Source: Dreissena polymorpha (lineage: Eukaryota; Mollusca; Bivalvia; Myida; Dreissenidae). Taken from it: DNA of 64,000 nt. The translations under genes were made by a program, and so were the position numbers. The notes under the pieces are model-generated. The model ran no database searches. It was given only the letters and a program-made list of their open reading frames with translations, and was not told where the DNA came from. The DNA lies in contig NC_068359.1 in the NCBI RefSeq assembly GCF_020536995.1, positions 106,525,257-106,589,256 on the forward strand, read 5' to 3'. Below, piece by piece: positions 1 through 25,138 of the stretch (the first letter of the stretch is position 1; each line of letters starts with the position of its first letter).

Positions 1-1306
1 AACAGGGATAGATGGCAATATGGAGATTATGCACGTCATTTCATTTTGTTCCTACAACAATAGTTCTGGTTGCTATAGCAACAAATAGACTATAAATTTT
101 GCTGAAAATGGTGGACTTACATGTATATTGCTTTGCAATAGTCTTGTTTTAACCATTTTGAATGATGATTATCCATAAATTAACCAATATTTAAATGAAT
201 TTTCCAAGTCACAATTGTTATTTAGCTTGTTTAAACAGGATGTTTCATTATTTTTTAATCTTTCTCAAGTTTTGGACAACAGTCAAAAGTTTTAACTGGG
301 TATACATACACCTGAATCAAATCAGACAAAAGAAGGATAATACTAAATTATTGGGAAGGACTAACAAAAAATTGACTGGTATGTCATGCGGGAAAGTACA
401 ACAAAATTATTTTTAAAAAGATGCTTAGAATTCAAGGTAAATATGACATTTGTCATTTTTTTCACATACACATTATGCAGCTGGGGTGTGAGTACATCTA
501 TGACTTAAACAGAATATATGAAATGTGTTATTATATGCACATATTTCTTGCAAACTATGTACCGTCTGGAGAGAAATGCCCTCGACCCACACACTTCTTT
601 TGACGATGTAAATAAAGTTAATTGAACGGATTTTTTTAATAACAGATCTACATTTTTAAACAAAACATCTACATTTTTAAACAACACATCCACAAATATT
701 ATATTAAAAACATCATTTCATTTACAAAGCGACCATAACAGGAACATACAGTTAAATGTATATCATAATTCTGGCACAAAAATAGACATTTAAGAAAACC
801 AGTTATGCAAAAGATGAATAAATCATATTCAGTACAATAATTATTAATAATATAAATTAGTTATAATAATAAAACATAAATATAATAGTTAACACAATAA
901 TTCCTCACTTAGATTGCTGCAAATTCCACTACATATTCTAATGCAGTGTTACCCATATGTTACAAATCAAATAATGTAAATTGTTTATGAACCCAACACG
1001 ACCACACTTTGCCATAATCACTGTGAAATTATTTGGTAGAATAAATCATATAAAACGATTGCACATGTTCATTCAACTGGTAGACTACAGGCATACGCTC
1101 TGAATTTCTATCTTGATTATTTTCTGTTTCAAGATTAAGTAAGTAGGTTTACTATTTATCATTTAACACATGTCTTTGAACCTGTCAAGTGTTTCTTTCA
1201 CAGATCCCTTGGATGACTGCTTCTTGAATCAAACAATATTGCTGATACGAACATTTCCATTTTCATCATGTTTGTTCGTTTGCTCTGTCAAGATTACAGA
1301 TATTTG
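1..1306. other. AT-rich non-coding stretch, no gene seen
   Basis: No frame here has protein-like composition. The part next to 1307 should hold the 3' untranslated region of the TMEM60-like gene, but I cannot place its end. Confidence 0.5.
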
Positions 1307-1717
1307 TCAAATAGACTCTCTTTTCGCTATTTTATAAAGACTAAGTGATACTTCAATGATGCAACCACCATTAAAAATCCAGAATGGTATCATAACAATG
1401 TATAAACCGAGGTTTGTTAAATACTGGAGACGTAAACAAAGCAACACTTCAAATATAAGTTTGGACACTATGTTACACATGCACCATGCTTTCCTCAAGA
1501 GAGGCACTTCAATTGAACTAAGCCACCATCTGTTTTTGCAGTGTAAAACCATATTGATGAATGTAAACACTATCACCACCGAGTCCAACAGCCACATTGG
1601 GATGAACACAATGAACCAGTTCCAGCTATTAATTCTACCGTCCAACTTCAGCGTCAGCAAGATGATAAATGCCAGCACCATGAACCAACAGAACTGAACT
1701 TTGTGGACAAACGCCAT
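1307..1717 (-). CDS. TMEM60: TMEM60-like four-pass membrane protein
   Basis: A single uninterrupted frame of 136 residues runs from an ATG at 1715-1717 to a TGA at 1307-1309. Four hydrophobic segments lie at about residues 8-25, 33-55, 82-104 and 107-128. The pattern LKLDGRINSWNWFIVFIP followed by W..D....... is the hallmark I remember from vertebrate TMEM60 (KLDEKAPWNWFLIFIP), and the length (human about 133 residues) and the KKAW/RKAW motif before the third segment also match. TMEM60 is a small multipass protein of unknown function related to the TMEM185 family. The gene has no intron here. Its neighbours are repeats, so context says nothing about role. The identification is by recalled family pattern; a search would settle it. 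Confidence 0.85.
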   Translation of the reverse strand: MAFVHKVQFCWFMVLAFIILLTLKLDGRINSWNWFIVFIPMWLLDSVVIVFTFINMVLHCKNRWWLSSIEVPLLRKAWCMCNIVSKLIFEVLLCLRLQYLTNLGLYIVMIPFWIFNGGCIIEVSLSLYKIAKRESI

Positions 1718-2039
1718 TTTAACAGAGTTTGTATATTGATTTCAGATTAAATCAGAATGTTTTCCTTTTGACATTTCTACCGGTGCTTTGATATATTTTT
1801 ATATGTGAATACCAATTGCCGAAACGGTTTAGTGAGACAAGGCGGTCCAGTAAGGCCGAAAACCAAAAAGGCCCCATACCAAAAAGGACGAATACCAAAA
1901 AAGCCCCAAAGCGTACCAAAAAGGCCCCAAAAAATGAACCAAAGAGGCCTTAAAGCAATAATTGTTATTTTAGGTTTAAACTTGTGTTTACAAAGAAATG
2001 CACATAAATCGAAATGAAATAAGACATACAACAGGTATA

Positions 2040-2570
2040 AAGTTTTTTATTTTCTTTATTTGTTTTTATGTTTAAATATACATTTACGATGTATACATAC
2101 GAACAAGCACAGTCAAACAACTTATTTAGCAAAATATACATTTAAAAGCAAATATTTACAGACAATATACAGTCACACTAACAAAAAATAGAGACGTAGA
2201 TAATCTATCTGTTATCTTCGTCTCTGTTACATAATTATATTGTTAAACATGTGAATTCTATTTTTTATTAAATCAAAATGGAGTACGACATAAAACATGT
2301 ATGATATTTTTTATTTTTTTTTATTACAAAATATACATTATTTCAATTAATTTCAATTACATAATAATATTGTTAAACATCTTTATTACAAAATAAACAT
2401 AATTCATTACAATATATACATAATTTCAATTACATAATAATATTATTAGACCAGTTAATTCAATTTTCTATAAAATAAAATGGAGTACGACATAAAACAT
2501 GTATGCACTTTTTATTTTCTTTATTACAAAATATACATTTACAAGAAAAAATACAGAAAATATACAGTCA
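2040..2570. repeat. Decayed AT-rich tandem duplication
   Basis: The phrase AAAATGGAGTACGACATAAA followed by ACATGTATG occurs near 2275 and again near 2479, and TTATTACAAAATA recurs between and after them. This is a diverged tandem duplication of roughly 200 bp. Just upstream, 1850-1940 carries several copies of a CCAAAAAGGCCCC-like phrase. Confidence 0.5.
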
Positions 2571-2675
2571 ATGTGACAAAATACAACATAATTTAAACTA
2601 CACAATACAATATACATGTACATTATGCCAGCACAACGCCGTACATTTGACCGACCTTGGCCAGGAGGTGGTGCA

Positions 2676-2873
2676 TTCTTTAGACTCATACTTGTCCCAG
2701 AGGGACACTAGGGACGTCTGGACCTTTGCAGATCGCGTTGTGGTGATCCAGTGGAGGTCGCTGCCTTCAACAAGCATCCTCACCATTTCCGATTCTTGTC
2801 GTAGATGTTGACCCAGTCGATAAAAAACGACACCGCTACCGGCTTTTGCATGCAGGCGGTTGCGGTATCCTGG
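2676..2873 (-). pseudogene. MULE-type transposase C-terminal fragment
   Basis: The minus-strand frame reads YRNRLHAKAGSG..FYRLGQHLRQE and ends SLVSLWDKYESKE. This fits the segment I recall near the end of invertebrate MULE/FLYWCH-type transposases (W-H-x-R-L-N-x-K-A..G, F-Y-x-L, L-x-x-E followed by a basic helix and L-x-x-Y). Only about 65 residues are present, with no upstream transposase core or zinc finger, so it is a remnant of a DNA transposon. It opens directly after an AG, so it could alternatively be a captured exon. The assignment is from a short pattern and is moderate at best. Confidence 0.45.
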
Positions 2874-3533
2874 ACATATAATATGAAATATCAAAACAAA
2901 TGTGTATGTACATTAACAAAGTATCCGTAAGGGTGACAGGTGACCGGTAGCTGCGGAATCCGACAGCCAGAGTGCAGAAATATCCTTTCACGTATCCTTT
3001 CAGTAAATGAAAAATAGTGTCTTTATGTCCCCAAACATTTTGTCATAATATCATTAGAATTATTGTCTTAACCATACTTATATTACTTTATCATACAATA
3101 TTTTACTTTAACTGTGTTTTAGTTTTGTAGCCGGCATTGTTTTATTGCTTAAGTTTCTTACAGCATTTTTATAACCATACTTTATATCAGCAGTAGTCCA
3201 GATAGATTTCATTAAAACACAATGATGGGATCCTACCACATTGATATTCAATAAAGCTATCTGATTGTGTGCATCATTTTACATACAAACTAGACTTAAG
3301 TCGGTTATAAACGAAAGCACCTAAAATTCGACTTTGAACCGAAACTAATACTGTTCAAAGTAGACGCCGCAATATCGATCAAAATGTACAGGTTGCATCG
3401 GCTTAGTCACACTTCACTTTTATGCGACGGGGTACTTACTATTGGTAAGAAAACAAATGGAATGATAGAAAGATATATTGACGGATTATGGATATAGCAA
3501 TAGTAAATTACTACCTAGCTATATTTTTGTCGA

Positions 3534-3572
3534 CCCCCCCCCCCCCCCCCCCACACACACACACGCGCGCAC
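3534..3572. repeat. Poly-C then CA/CG microsatellite
   Basis: A run of about 18 C is followed by ACACACACACACGCGCGC. It lies in an open frame of 189 codons with no recognisable protein pattern. Confidence 0.9.
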
Positions 3573-5342
3573 AACTACGGTACTCAATACGCACCATGCA
3601 GATGCAGAGTCACAGGGATCGTCGAAGTCATGGTTTTCAAATGAACGCAAGTCCCCGCTTAAAAGATACAGGTCGGAGGTCTTTGTACTTTGTGCAGGCA
3701 GGTTTATTCATTGTAGTTATACACTACGGAAAGAAGGAGTTGTTGTATTCGGTCATTGATGTTGAAAAGTTCATGTATTGTCAGAAAATGGTTGATTTGG
3801 ATGGTGGATTTGGTTCTAGTCAGATACTGGTTTTCGGAAATGTCTACACGGTTGTTGATCATCTTGAAGTCAGTTGTCCGTTGGTTATATATGCGCTTTC
3901 AGTGTTTCCCATTCCAGTTGGTCGAGTATCAAGGTTGTACGACTTGTATTGTGGTAGCGATTGGTTGCGTACCTTGCAGCTTTTCTTTGCCCCTTTTAAA
4001 ATGTCCGTATTAAGTTCTTTGAGGAGAGTTTTCAGTTTGTTGCGCAATACTCAATGAGGGCCCTGTCTAATGATCTGGAGGCATTGCTTTTGTTCGGTTT
4101 GGTTTGAACAGATATCCGTGTAATTTTTCGTTGTCATCTGATCACTGCATGTATTTCAGGTGAGGATTGATGAAAGCTAGACTACTAAGTTTGTGTTACA
4201 TATTCTGTTTCAATGTTATGGTCTTTAATTTTACAATATTGAGTTCCTCTTCCTAAGGAAGCTCAGAATGAATCATTTGGTGTTCAATTGTTCAATGTTT
4301 CTATGGTAGTTTTTTACCACATTGAATCATCTTGGGTATCAATTTGCCAGTATTTATAATTAATACGGCTGTAAATTTTAATTACTTAATCAATTATACT
4401 TTTTATTTATTGTTCATGCTTAACAAATGGTCAAAACTCCTTTATTAAAACGAACAAAAATATGAAGGCGCGCAATTCTGTTTAAGAAACGCGCGTCACA
4501 AGTTAGAAATGTATCGTGTTTTTGTTCAAAATGGCCATAACTGATATTACGTATAACAGAGCACAACGAATTAACATATATAGAACTGCGCAGTTTCACC
4601 TATTGGTTACTATGCATGTAAAGTTTTACAATTATAGAACCAGCACTATAGTTGTGATAGGCGATACAACAAAGTCATTCAATGGTACAGATATACAAGG
4701 GCTAATCTCCATGCATAACCCTTCGATTGACGCTAGCGATCTTTAAGTATGGGTTATAAGTGTGCTTAGTGTTGGAGATCTTATCTTGAATTAAACATGT
4801 CACTTGGGAGCTAGCTGTATACCTGACAGTAGTACACGACTGAACATCGAACAGTCGCTTATGTACAATTCGTTTAAGATTTTTAAGTATCCAATCAATG
4901 CAAGTTTTAGCTACATAATAAAGTTGAACCGGTATATTGGTATCTGTATTTAAGTAACACTATATTATAAGAGCGTGAATATCATGATATTCAGGAAATC
5001 CAGAAACTCTTTGAATGGCAGTGCGTACGTCAGTCAAATAACCGTCTTTTTATAGATAGTTTATCGTTAATACAATGCCAACTTGAGCTTCACAACGTAC
5101 GCGTGATGGGAACACCTTGTAGATAGGATTGTATGTAGCCAATGTTCAAGTAGCCCCGTGATAAGACTCTTTTCAGCGATCAATGGTGTTTAGAAATGAA
5201 CATTCCCAAATATTGATAGCATTCTACGAGTTCAAGCGCAGGTAGTTTTCTCTCCAATACTTCGCATAGTGAAACAGCCTTGAAAGGGAAAGTTAAAAAC
5301 ACAGTTTAAGTGCATCCGATTTATTAACATTGTTGTGTCACC

Positions 5343-18079
<12,737 letters not shown>

Positions 18080-18467
18080 GTAGTATTGAGACAATGTTCT
18101 CACTTGATTTGTTACCTATTTAGTATACCACTACTTTTCTGTGGGTATATAATCTATCAAAACAACATAAAAATAAAATAAGGTTATGATAACGAGTTGG
18201 AATATTTCTCTTTTTTTTCCAAATAATATAATTCAATTTATATTTTGTTTATGAAAATATGAGGTCATCCTGTACTAGAACACTTTAACCATAATTTTAA
18301 TGTCCGTCTGCGAAACTATTTCGCTTCGCGACGAAACCTAGCCCGCGTTATTTTACCGGAAGTTCCCATGCATGATGCTCTAGTTTGCGACAAGCCACCG
18401 TGCTGGTAAGTAAACTTGAGACTGTGGGCGTAAGTTGGCATTTAAAATCGGTACCTGTATTCTGCAG

Positions 18468-18511
18468 GCTATCGGTGTGAACCTTCGGGCATGCACTTCG
18501 CCCGCGGACAA
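18468..18511 (+). CDS. Possible further exon of cadherin-like gene
   Basis: After the phase-1 end at 18079, an acceptor TTCTGCAG at 18467 opens GYRCEPSGMHFARGQ in the matching phase, followed by a GTGAGT donor. The short Cys-containing peptide could begin an EGF-like or membrane-proximal region. No later exon could be chained to it, so it is tentative. Confidence 0.35.
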
Positions 18512-19680
18512 GTGAGTTTTTGTGCTACTGATATACTGATGGTAGGTGTTGTAAATTCAGTCATTAAGCGTTACTCGAAACGTTGTTATATTCGTTATAA
18601 TTCGATACAGGTATGATAAAGAATCATGGTAGTTTGTCAACTTAAGTAACAAAATACCATGGAATGAATCATCATCTGCAGTAAAGTTATTAGCTTCCCG
18701 CCCGCTGCGAAGCGTAAGGGGTGTCATAAGATTAATAAGAATGCCGACCATCTGTCGGTATGTTACTGTTTCGTTTCCGCTTTATATCTTCTTCACCCTT
18801 CGCAGAAATTTATGAAACTTGGGGAATCATGTTAAAGTTACTCTTGATAAGGGTCAAGGTAAGTACTGACGGACGCATAATTGAACCTCAAATTCGAGTC
18901 CAGTACAAAGATCCTTTGCCCTTTTAATGTTGATCATCGAACAATGCCTTGTTTTTATATATGTTATTGGTCACATTCATAGGTCAACTATTCTAGCATG
19001 CTTCCTTTTCAAGGATTTTTGTGACTATCTGCATAAATGTCAATACATTGTGCAGAAGGCCGTCTTAAATGTTAAATTTGTGAGTCTCCGTTTCCAGTTC
19101 TTTTTTTTTCTGTCCGCCTTATATGTCAAATATACCCTAAAAGGCTTTACATGCGACTTGGCACAGTGTTTTGCTCATTACCGTTATCATATTATTTGCA
19201 ATAGTTAACGTACAGCACTTCTTTTGCGCTAATCGGAAGTCCAGAGAGAAAGGTTGCATGCTGGCAGATGGATAAAAATCACATTTTGGGTGGGGCATGA
19301 TGCAAATAACTTATTAAAATGATATAAATGATATGTTTTTGATATAATAGAAAAATTATAAATGTCATCATTAAGAAAAATAGCCTTTTGTTGTTGTGGT
19401 GTCTAACATAACATATTTTTACCTATGTACGGGTATTAATGATCAACTACAACAACATGCCGGAAAGAATCGGCGTGTTATTTCTACGGTAAATATTTTG
19501 AGTAACATCGCTACAATTATTCGAATGTTTTTATTTCAAAGTTGTATGGCCTTATCTCTCTTACCATTACCGTTATATTTTGGCTTGTAGTTTGGTCATG
19601 GTATAACTCGACATCAAGCATTGCATATTTCATCGAAAACAAAGAAGGAGTTTAATAGCGAATGCGTAATTTTAGTTGTT
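18512..19680. other. No gene recognised
   Basis: AT-rich DNA beyond the last confident cadherin exon. It may be intron if the gene continues; no coding pattern was found. Confidence 0.4.
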
Positions 19681-19689
19681 CAAGTGTAC

Positions 19690-20250
19690 GGGGCAAAGTT
19701 CTATTAGTGGTTGTACTGTACATGGTACATTTCTGCTTCATGGAAGTACTGCATCGGGCAAAGTTCTACTTACTGGTAGTATTACATAGGGCAAAGTTCT
19801 ATTTACTGGTAGTATTACATAGGGCAAAGTTCTACTTACTGGTAGTATTACATAGGGCAAAGTTCTACTTACTGGTAGTATTACATAGGTTCTACTTAGG
19901 GGTAGTATTGTATTGGACTACTTGTTCAATGTATTGGACTAAGTTCTACTTAGGGGTAGTATTGTATTGGACGTAGTTCTTCTAAGTGGCAATATTGTAA
20001 GGGGGAAGTTTTACTCAGTGGTAGTATTGTTTGGGACAAAGTTCTAATTAGTGGTAGTATTGTATGGCAAAAAGTTCTACTTAGTGGTAGTATTATATGG
20101 GGGAAAGTTCTACTCAGTGGTAGTATTGCATGGGACAAAGCTCCACTTAGTGACATTAGTGTCCACGGCGAACTTCTTCATAATGGTAGAAGTGTTTTGG
20201 GCAATGTTCTTCAAGAAGTGGACTTGTTGATACTACGTTAAAATTGTACT
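19690..20250. repeat. Minisatellite, 33-bp unit
   Basis: The unit contains GGGCAAAGTTCTACTTACTG then GTAGTATTACATA and is near perfect over the first four or five copies, then decays into variants such as TAGTGGTAGTATTGTATGG. Because 33 is a multiple of three, the plus frame reads as an 11-residue periodic peptide (KFYLLVVLHRA), which I regard as spurious. Confidence 0.9.
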
Positions 20251-21545
20251 AAGTGGTGGTATGGTACAGGTCGAAATGAGTGTAGTTTATAATTTGTGTA
20301 AAGAAAAAATTAAAATGTGATATTATGTGGTGCGTTTGTATTTCAATTATCATGCTCTAGACATACGCGGATAGTGTGTGTACGATGTATGGAATGCGCG
20401 CGCATCCAGTGTTAATAAGTTATGAAAATCGATGCAGTATATCGATAGACAATAGGCAGCTGACTTCAACATATGCGATGACAGGTAAACAGACGATGGA
20501 TGCTACCGGATGTCGCCGAGTGTCATTGTAGTGATTGATATACATGGAATACACCCTCCTGACAATCTTGTGGTAAGAGCGTGATTCTATATCGTATTGT
20601 GTCGCTATTGAGAGGAAAAACGTGATACGATTAGTTTCTCTTTGTGTTTTGTTAATAGTAGCGAGTATCGTTATATCGAATTTGTATACACCGATTCTCG
20701 TACCATATTGCGAAAGCAGTCTGATTAAGTTGCCATCGATACAGACTTTTATCTTGTTACTGAGCAACTTTGTATCAGTGGTCCATGAGCCAGTAAACCG
20801 AGTGCATAAAGCATGAAATGGTTATTTTGGTTAAGGCGTTATTTTCGATTCTTTTGTTCAGCGTGATGATATTAAATTTCAGTAACATACATTTCCATGA
20901 TGATAAATTGTGATCAATTCGTTTAGAAAACTGACTCAGTATGTGTAAATAGCTTTAAAGGCGCTGCAAAGTCGTTCCCATGGTAACTTAAGTAGAGATT
21001 TATTTGAATGAAATGTCGATATTCAACTGCAGGGTTTCCACACCGAGTGTGCTGAGTGCTGATTGTGTCAACACAGCACAACACTCTTGATCTAACGTCT
21101 ACCCTTGATGTCAACGTCTATCAACAACGAGATTTACTCAAAAACCTAAATCGATAAGGTATTTGTGTGCTTCATACCAGTATTGACAGTTATAGTTTGC
21201 GTTATACCAGTATGTAACGTTGGTATTGATGGTTATACTATGCTTCTTACCAGGATGTTACGTTAGTATTGACAGATATCGTATGCGTTATACCAGTATG
21301 TAACGTTAGTATTTATTGTTATTGTACGCGTTATACCTAAACGTATCTTTATTATTGATAGTTATCGTGTGCTTCATACCAGTTTGTAACGTTAGTATTG
21401 ATGGTTATAGTATGGTTTATACCACTTTAAAACGTTAATATTTATTGTTATTATATTATTTATACCAGTATGTAACGTTAGTATTGATGGTTATAGTATG
21501 TTTTATACCAGTATGAAACGTTAATGTTGATTGTTATTATACCTC

Positions 21546-22520
21546 ACTTTTATTCACAATGCTAAACTCCAATAGGCAATCGTGACTGACATAGAAATAC
21601 TGTCAGACCCAGCGGGGAAAAAAATACTGTCCAAAAAATAGTCGCCCGCTACCTTAGCAATCACGTGCCACCAGCGGGAAAAAAAATACTGTCCAAAAAA
21701 TACTGTCGCCCGCTACCATAGCAATCACGTGCGGAATGGTAAAAAATTATACTGTCCCATTCGCGCGTGCGCAGTTTTGCATTTCCGTTGTATTTGGATA
21801 ATTAAAATATGATAATCGATTGCAGCTGAAACTGTGCTGTAAAATAGATTAATGCCATTATTTAAGGTCATAAGGAGTCATAAAAAATCAATTTAGTATA
21901 AACGACACGCTTACCTCAATGGCAACTTTAATCCAATGCTAATAACAATAAAGTAACAACGATATACATTTCCAGTGTCTGTTCTTAAGGTGTTATGCAT
22001 GACAAACACACAATCCGAAATACGTTTTGGATTCGTTCGATGCTTTAAACAAATATTTTACTGTTAAAAAACCACCACGTCCATATTGTTGTCCCTAAAT
22101 GTTTCGTCACCGAAATTACGTCATACGAATACGTCATAAATTACGTCATCAAGTGATGAAAATAAAATACGGAAAGCTGGTTCGGTAATATATTTTTAAA
22201 GAAATAATTGACGACTAAGAAAATTGATGGAATGTATACATCGATTACTAGGTCGGTGCCGAATAAAGCGAAGTTCATTTTGCTCGGCCCGAAAATCTAA
22301 ACCACTCAACATATTAATGGTTGTTCATTGCTGAAATTAAATACAATTATTGAATATTACAATTGTTCATGGTTCATATAAATTGTTCATGTTTGAATAG
22401 TTTGTTCGTTCGGTATCATAAAATAAATATTACATGTCTGACAGGGTGACAGTTAATTTGTCAACTTCGGTTGACAGTATTTCCTCAAGTTGACAAATTT
22501 ACTGTCACCCTGTCAGACAT
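21546..22520. mobile_element. 1-kb non-coding element, copy 1
   Basis: The element starts with TATACCTCACTTTTATT and ends in a strong hairpin whose arms contain TGTCTGACAGGGTGACAGT and its reverse complement, finishing at CATGTAATATTTATA. It carries two internal near-duplicates of a segment with GCAATCACGTGC. It has no coding capacity. Both copies are bounded by TATA, which may be target preference or duplication. Its class is unknown to me. Confidence 0.7.
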
Positions 22521-23164
22521 GTAATATTTATATATTAATATATTATTTATACCAGTATGTAACGTTAGTATTGATGGTTATAGTATGTTTTATACCAATA
22601 TGAAACGTTAATATTGATTGTTAATATATTTTTTATACCAGTATGGTACGTTAGTATTGATGGTTATAGTATGGTTTATACCAGTATGAAACGTTAATAT
22701 TTATTGTTATTATATTATTTATACCAGTATGTAACGTTAGTATTGATGGTTATAGCATGTTTTATACCAGTATGAGACGTTAGTATTGATTGTTATTATA
22801 TTATTTATACCATTATGTTACGTTAGTATTGATGGTTATAGTATAATTTATACCGGTATGTAACGTTAGTATTGATGGTTATAGTATGCTTCATACCAGT
22901 ATGTAACGTTGGTATTGATGGTTACAGTATGCTTCATACCAGTATGTAACGTTGGTATTGATGGTTATAGTATGCTTCATACCAGTATGTAACGTTGGTA
23001 TTGATGGTTATAGTATGCTTCATACCAGTATGTAACGTTAGTGTTGGTGGTTATTGTTGGCTTCATACCAGTATGCAACGTTAGTATTGATGGTTTTGTT
23101 GACTTTATACCAGTATGTAACGTTGGTATTGATGGTTATTGTTGGCTTCATACCAGTTTATTAT

Positions 23165-25138
23165 ACCTCACTTTTATTTACAATGCAAAACTCCCATAGG
23201 CCATCGTGACATAGAAATACTGTCAGACCCAGCGGGAATAAAATTACTGTCCAAAATATACTGTATCCCGCTGCCATAGCAATCACGTGCCACCAGCGGG
23301 AAAAAATTTACTGACAAAAAAATACTGTATCCCGCTGCCTTAGCAATCACGTGCGGAATGTTCGAAAATAATACTGTCCCATTCGCGCATGCGCAGTACG
23401 CAGTTTTGCGTGTCCGTTGTATTTGGATAATTAAAATATCGATTGCAGCTGAAACTGTGCTGTATAATAGATTAATACCATTATTTAAGCTTTGACAGGA
23501 GTCAAAAAGAAACTCAATTTAGAATAAACGACACGCTTAACTCAAAGGCAACTTTAATCCAATGCTAATAACAATAAAGTTACAACGAGTGTCTGTTCTT
23601 AAGGTGCTATGCATGAAAAACACACAATCCGAAATACGTTTTGGATTCGTTCGATGCTTTAAACAAATATTTTACTGTTAAAAAAACCACCACGTCCATG
23701 TTTTCCCAAAATGGTTCGTCACCGAAATGACGTCACACAAGTACGTCATAAATTGCGTAATCAAGTGTTTAAAATAAAATACGGAAAGCTGATTCTGTAA
23801 AATATTTTTTAAGAAATAATTGACGACTAAGAAAATTGATGGGATAAATTGATTACTAGGTCGGTGCCGAATAAAGCGAAGTTCATTTTGCTCTGCCCGT
23901 AAATCTGAACCACTCAACATATTAATGGTTTTTCATTGCTGAAATTAAATTCAATTATTGAATATTAAAATTGTTCATGGTTCATATAAATTGTTCGTGT
24001 TTGAATAGTTTATTCGGTATAATAAAATAAATATTACATGCCTGACAGGGTGACAGTCAATTTGTCAACTTTCGGAAAAATACTGTCAACCTTGGCTTCG
24101 CCTCGGTTGACAGTACTGGTCATGTACGTAATTCCGGCCACTTTTGGGACTATTTAAGAAAAATCTTTAGTGTTAGGCAACTGGTTGAAACTAAACTTCA
24201 CATATATAATCCTGGGTTCAAAACTAACCTAGCATGAAAATTTAAATAGAATTAGATCGGTGAATGTTACTTAATGAACAGAAAATGATGACATGTAAAC
24301 TATCCATTTTCGTAGGTTAAATGTACCTAAAAAATCGGCCACTTTTCAGTTTGATCTGCAGATAAAATTACAAAGCATTATCTTTTGACAAATGTCCTCA
24401 AATTCAGAGTATTAATCAATGTTTATACTATTAAAATTTTTGACTTGAAATTTAAAATAAATGCGAAATTAATATACCAGTTACTCCCCCTACCTATTTT
24501 AATAAATATAAACAATGGGAAACTGCTAATTCATTAAAAAAATATTTCTTTTTAATGTGTTTAATAATTTTTTTCAAACATAGCTAAAAAGTAAACACAT
24601 TTTGTTTGAAAAGTTGACTTCAGTGTTGATTATTAGTAAACGCTTATATATAATATTAAAACATGTAATCTAGTAATATTCTTATAAAGGGAGGTAATTC
24701 ATATATTTAAAAATATATTTAGGTTCTGATTTTTATGTTTTGAATATAATTTTTTGTACAATTAATTGGTAAAACTTTAATTAAAGTTTATTAGATAAAA
24801 TAAAAATAATTTTATCAAATATATTTGTTTCTTATATGAATATAATTGTTGAAACAAATGATGACATCACTTTCCCCACGAGCCAAATATTTCCCGCTAT
24901 ATTTGTGACATTTTAACACAAAAGTTTACAGTGATGTGGTTCTTACATTTGCAAAATATTGAGAGTAGGGATGGTTTTCATGTTGATTTTTCTAAATAAA
25001 AACAAAATATGTGCGTGAAGATCATGAAAATGATTTTACATAGGTGGCCGATTTTTTACGTACAGGCCGGAATTACGTACATGACCAGTATTTCCTCAAG
25101 TTGACAAATTGACTGTCACCCTGTCAGCCATGTAATAT
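23165..25138. mobile_element. 1-kb non-coding element, copy 2, interrupted
   Basis: This is a diverged second copy of the element at 21546-22520. It is split within its terminal hairpin by another transposon at 24116-25088; without that insertion the length matches copy 1. It keeps about 30 extra bases in the hairpin loop (AATACTGTCAACCTTGGC and flanks) that copy 1 lacks. Confidence 0.75.
24116..25088. mobile_element. Nested DNA transposon relic with TA duplication
   Basis: The 973-bp segment begins CTGGTCATGTACGTAATTCC and ends with its reverse complement, the inverted repeats extending through GGCCAC. TA lies on both sides (24114-24115 and 25089-25090), while the sister copy of the host element has a single TA at the same place (GACAGTATTTCC). 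That is the mark of Tc1/mariner-type insertion. The interior is AT-rich and shows no transposase, so it is non-autonomous. Confidence 0.85.

Noticed and set aside
3488-4057. 189-codon plus-strand frame
   Set aside because: Starts in a poly-C/CA repeat and shows no recognisable domain; the opposite strand is equally inconclusive.
18390-18414. Tiny exon reading VCDKPPC between CTCTAG and GTAAGT
   Set aside because: It looks EGF-like and has a good donor, but its phase cannot join the next candidate exon at 18468 without a stop.
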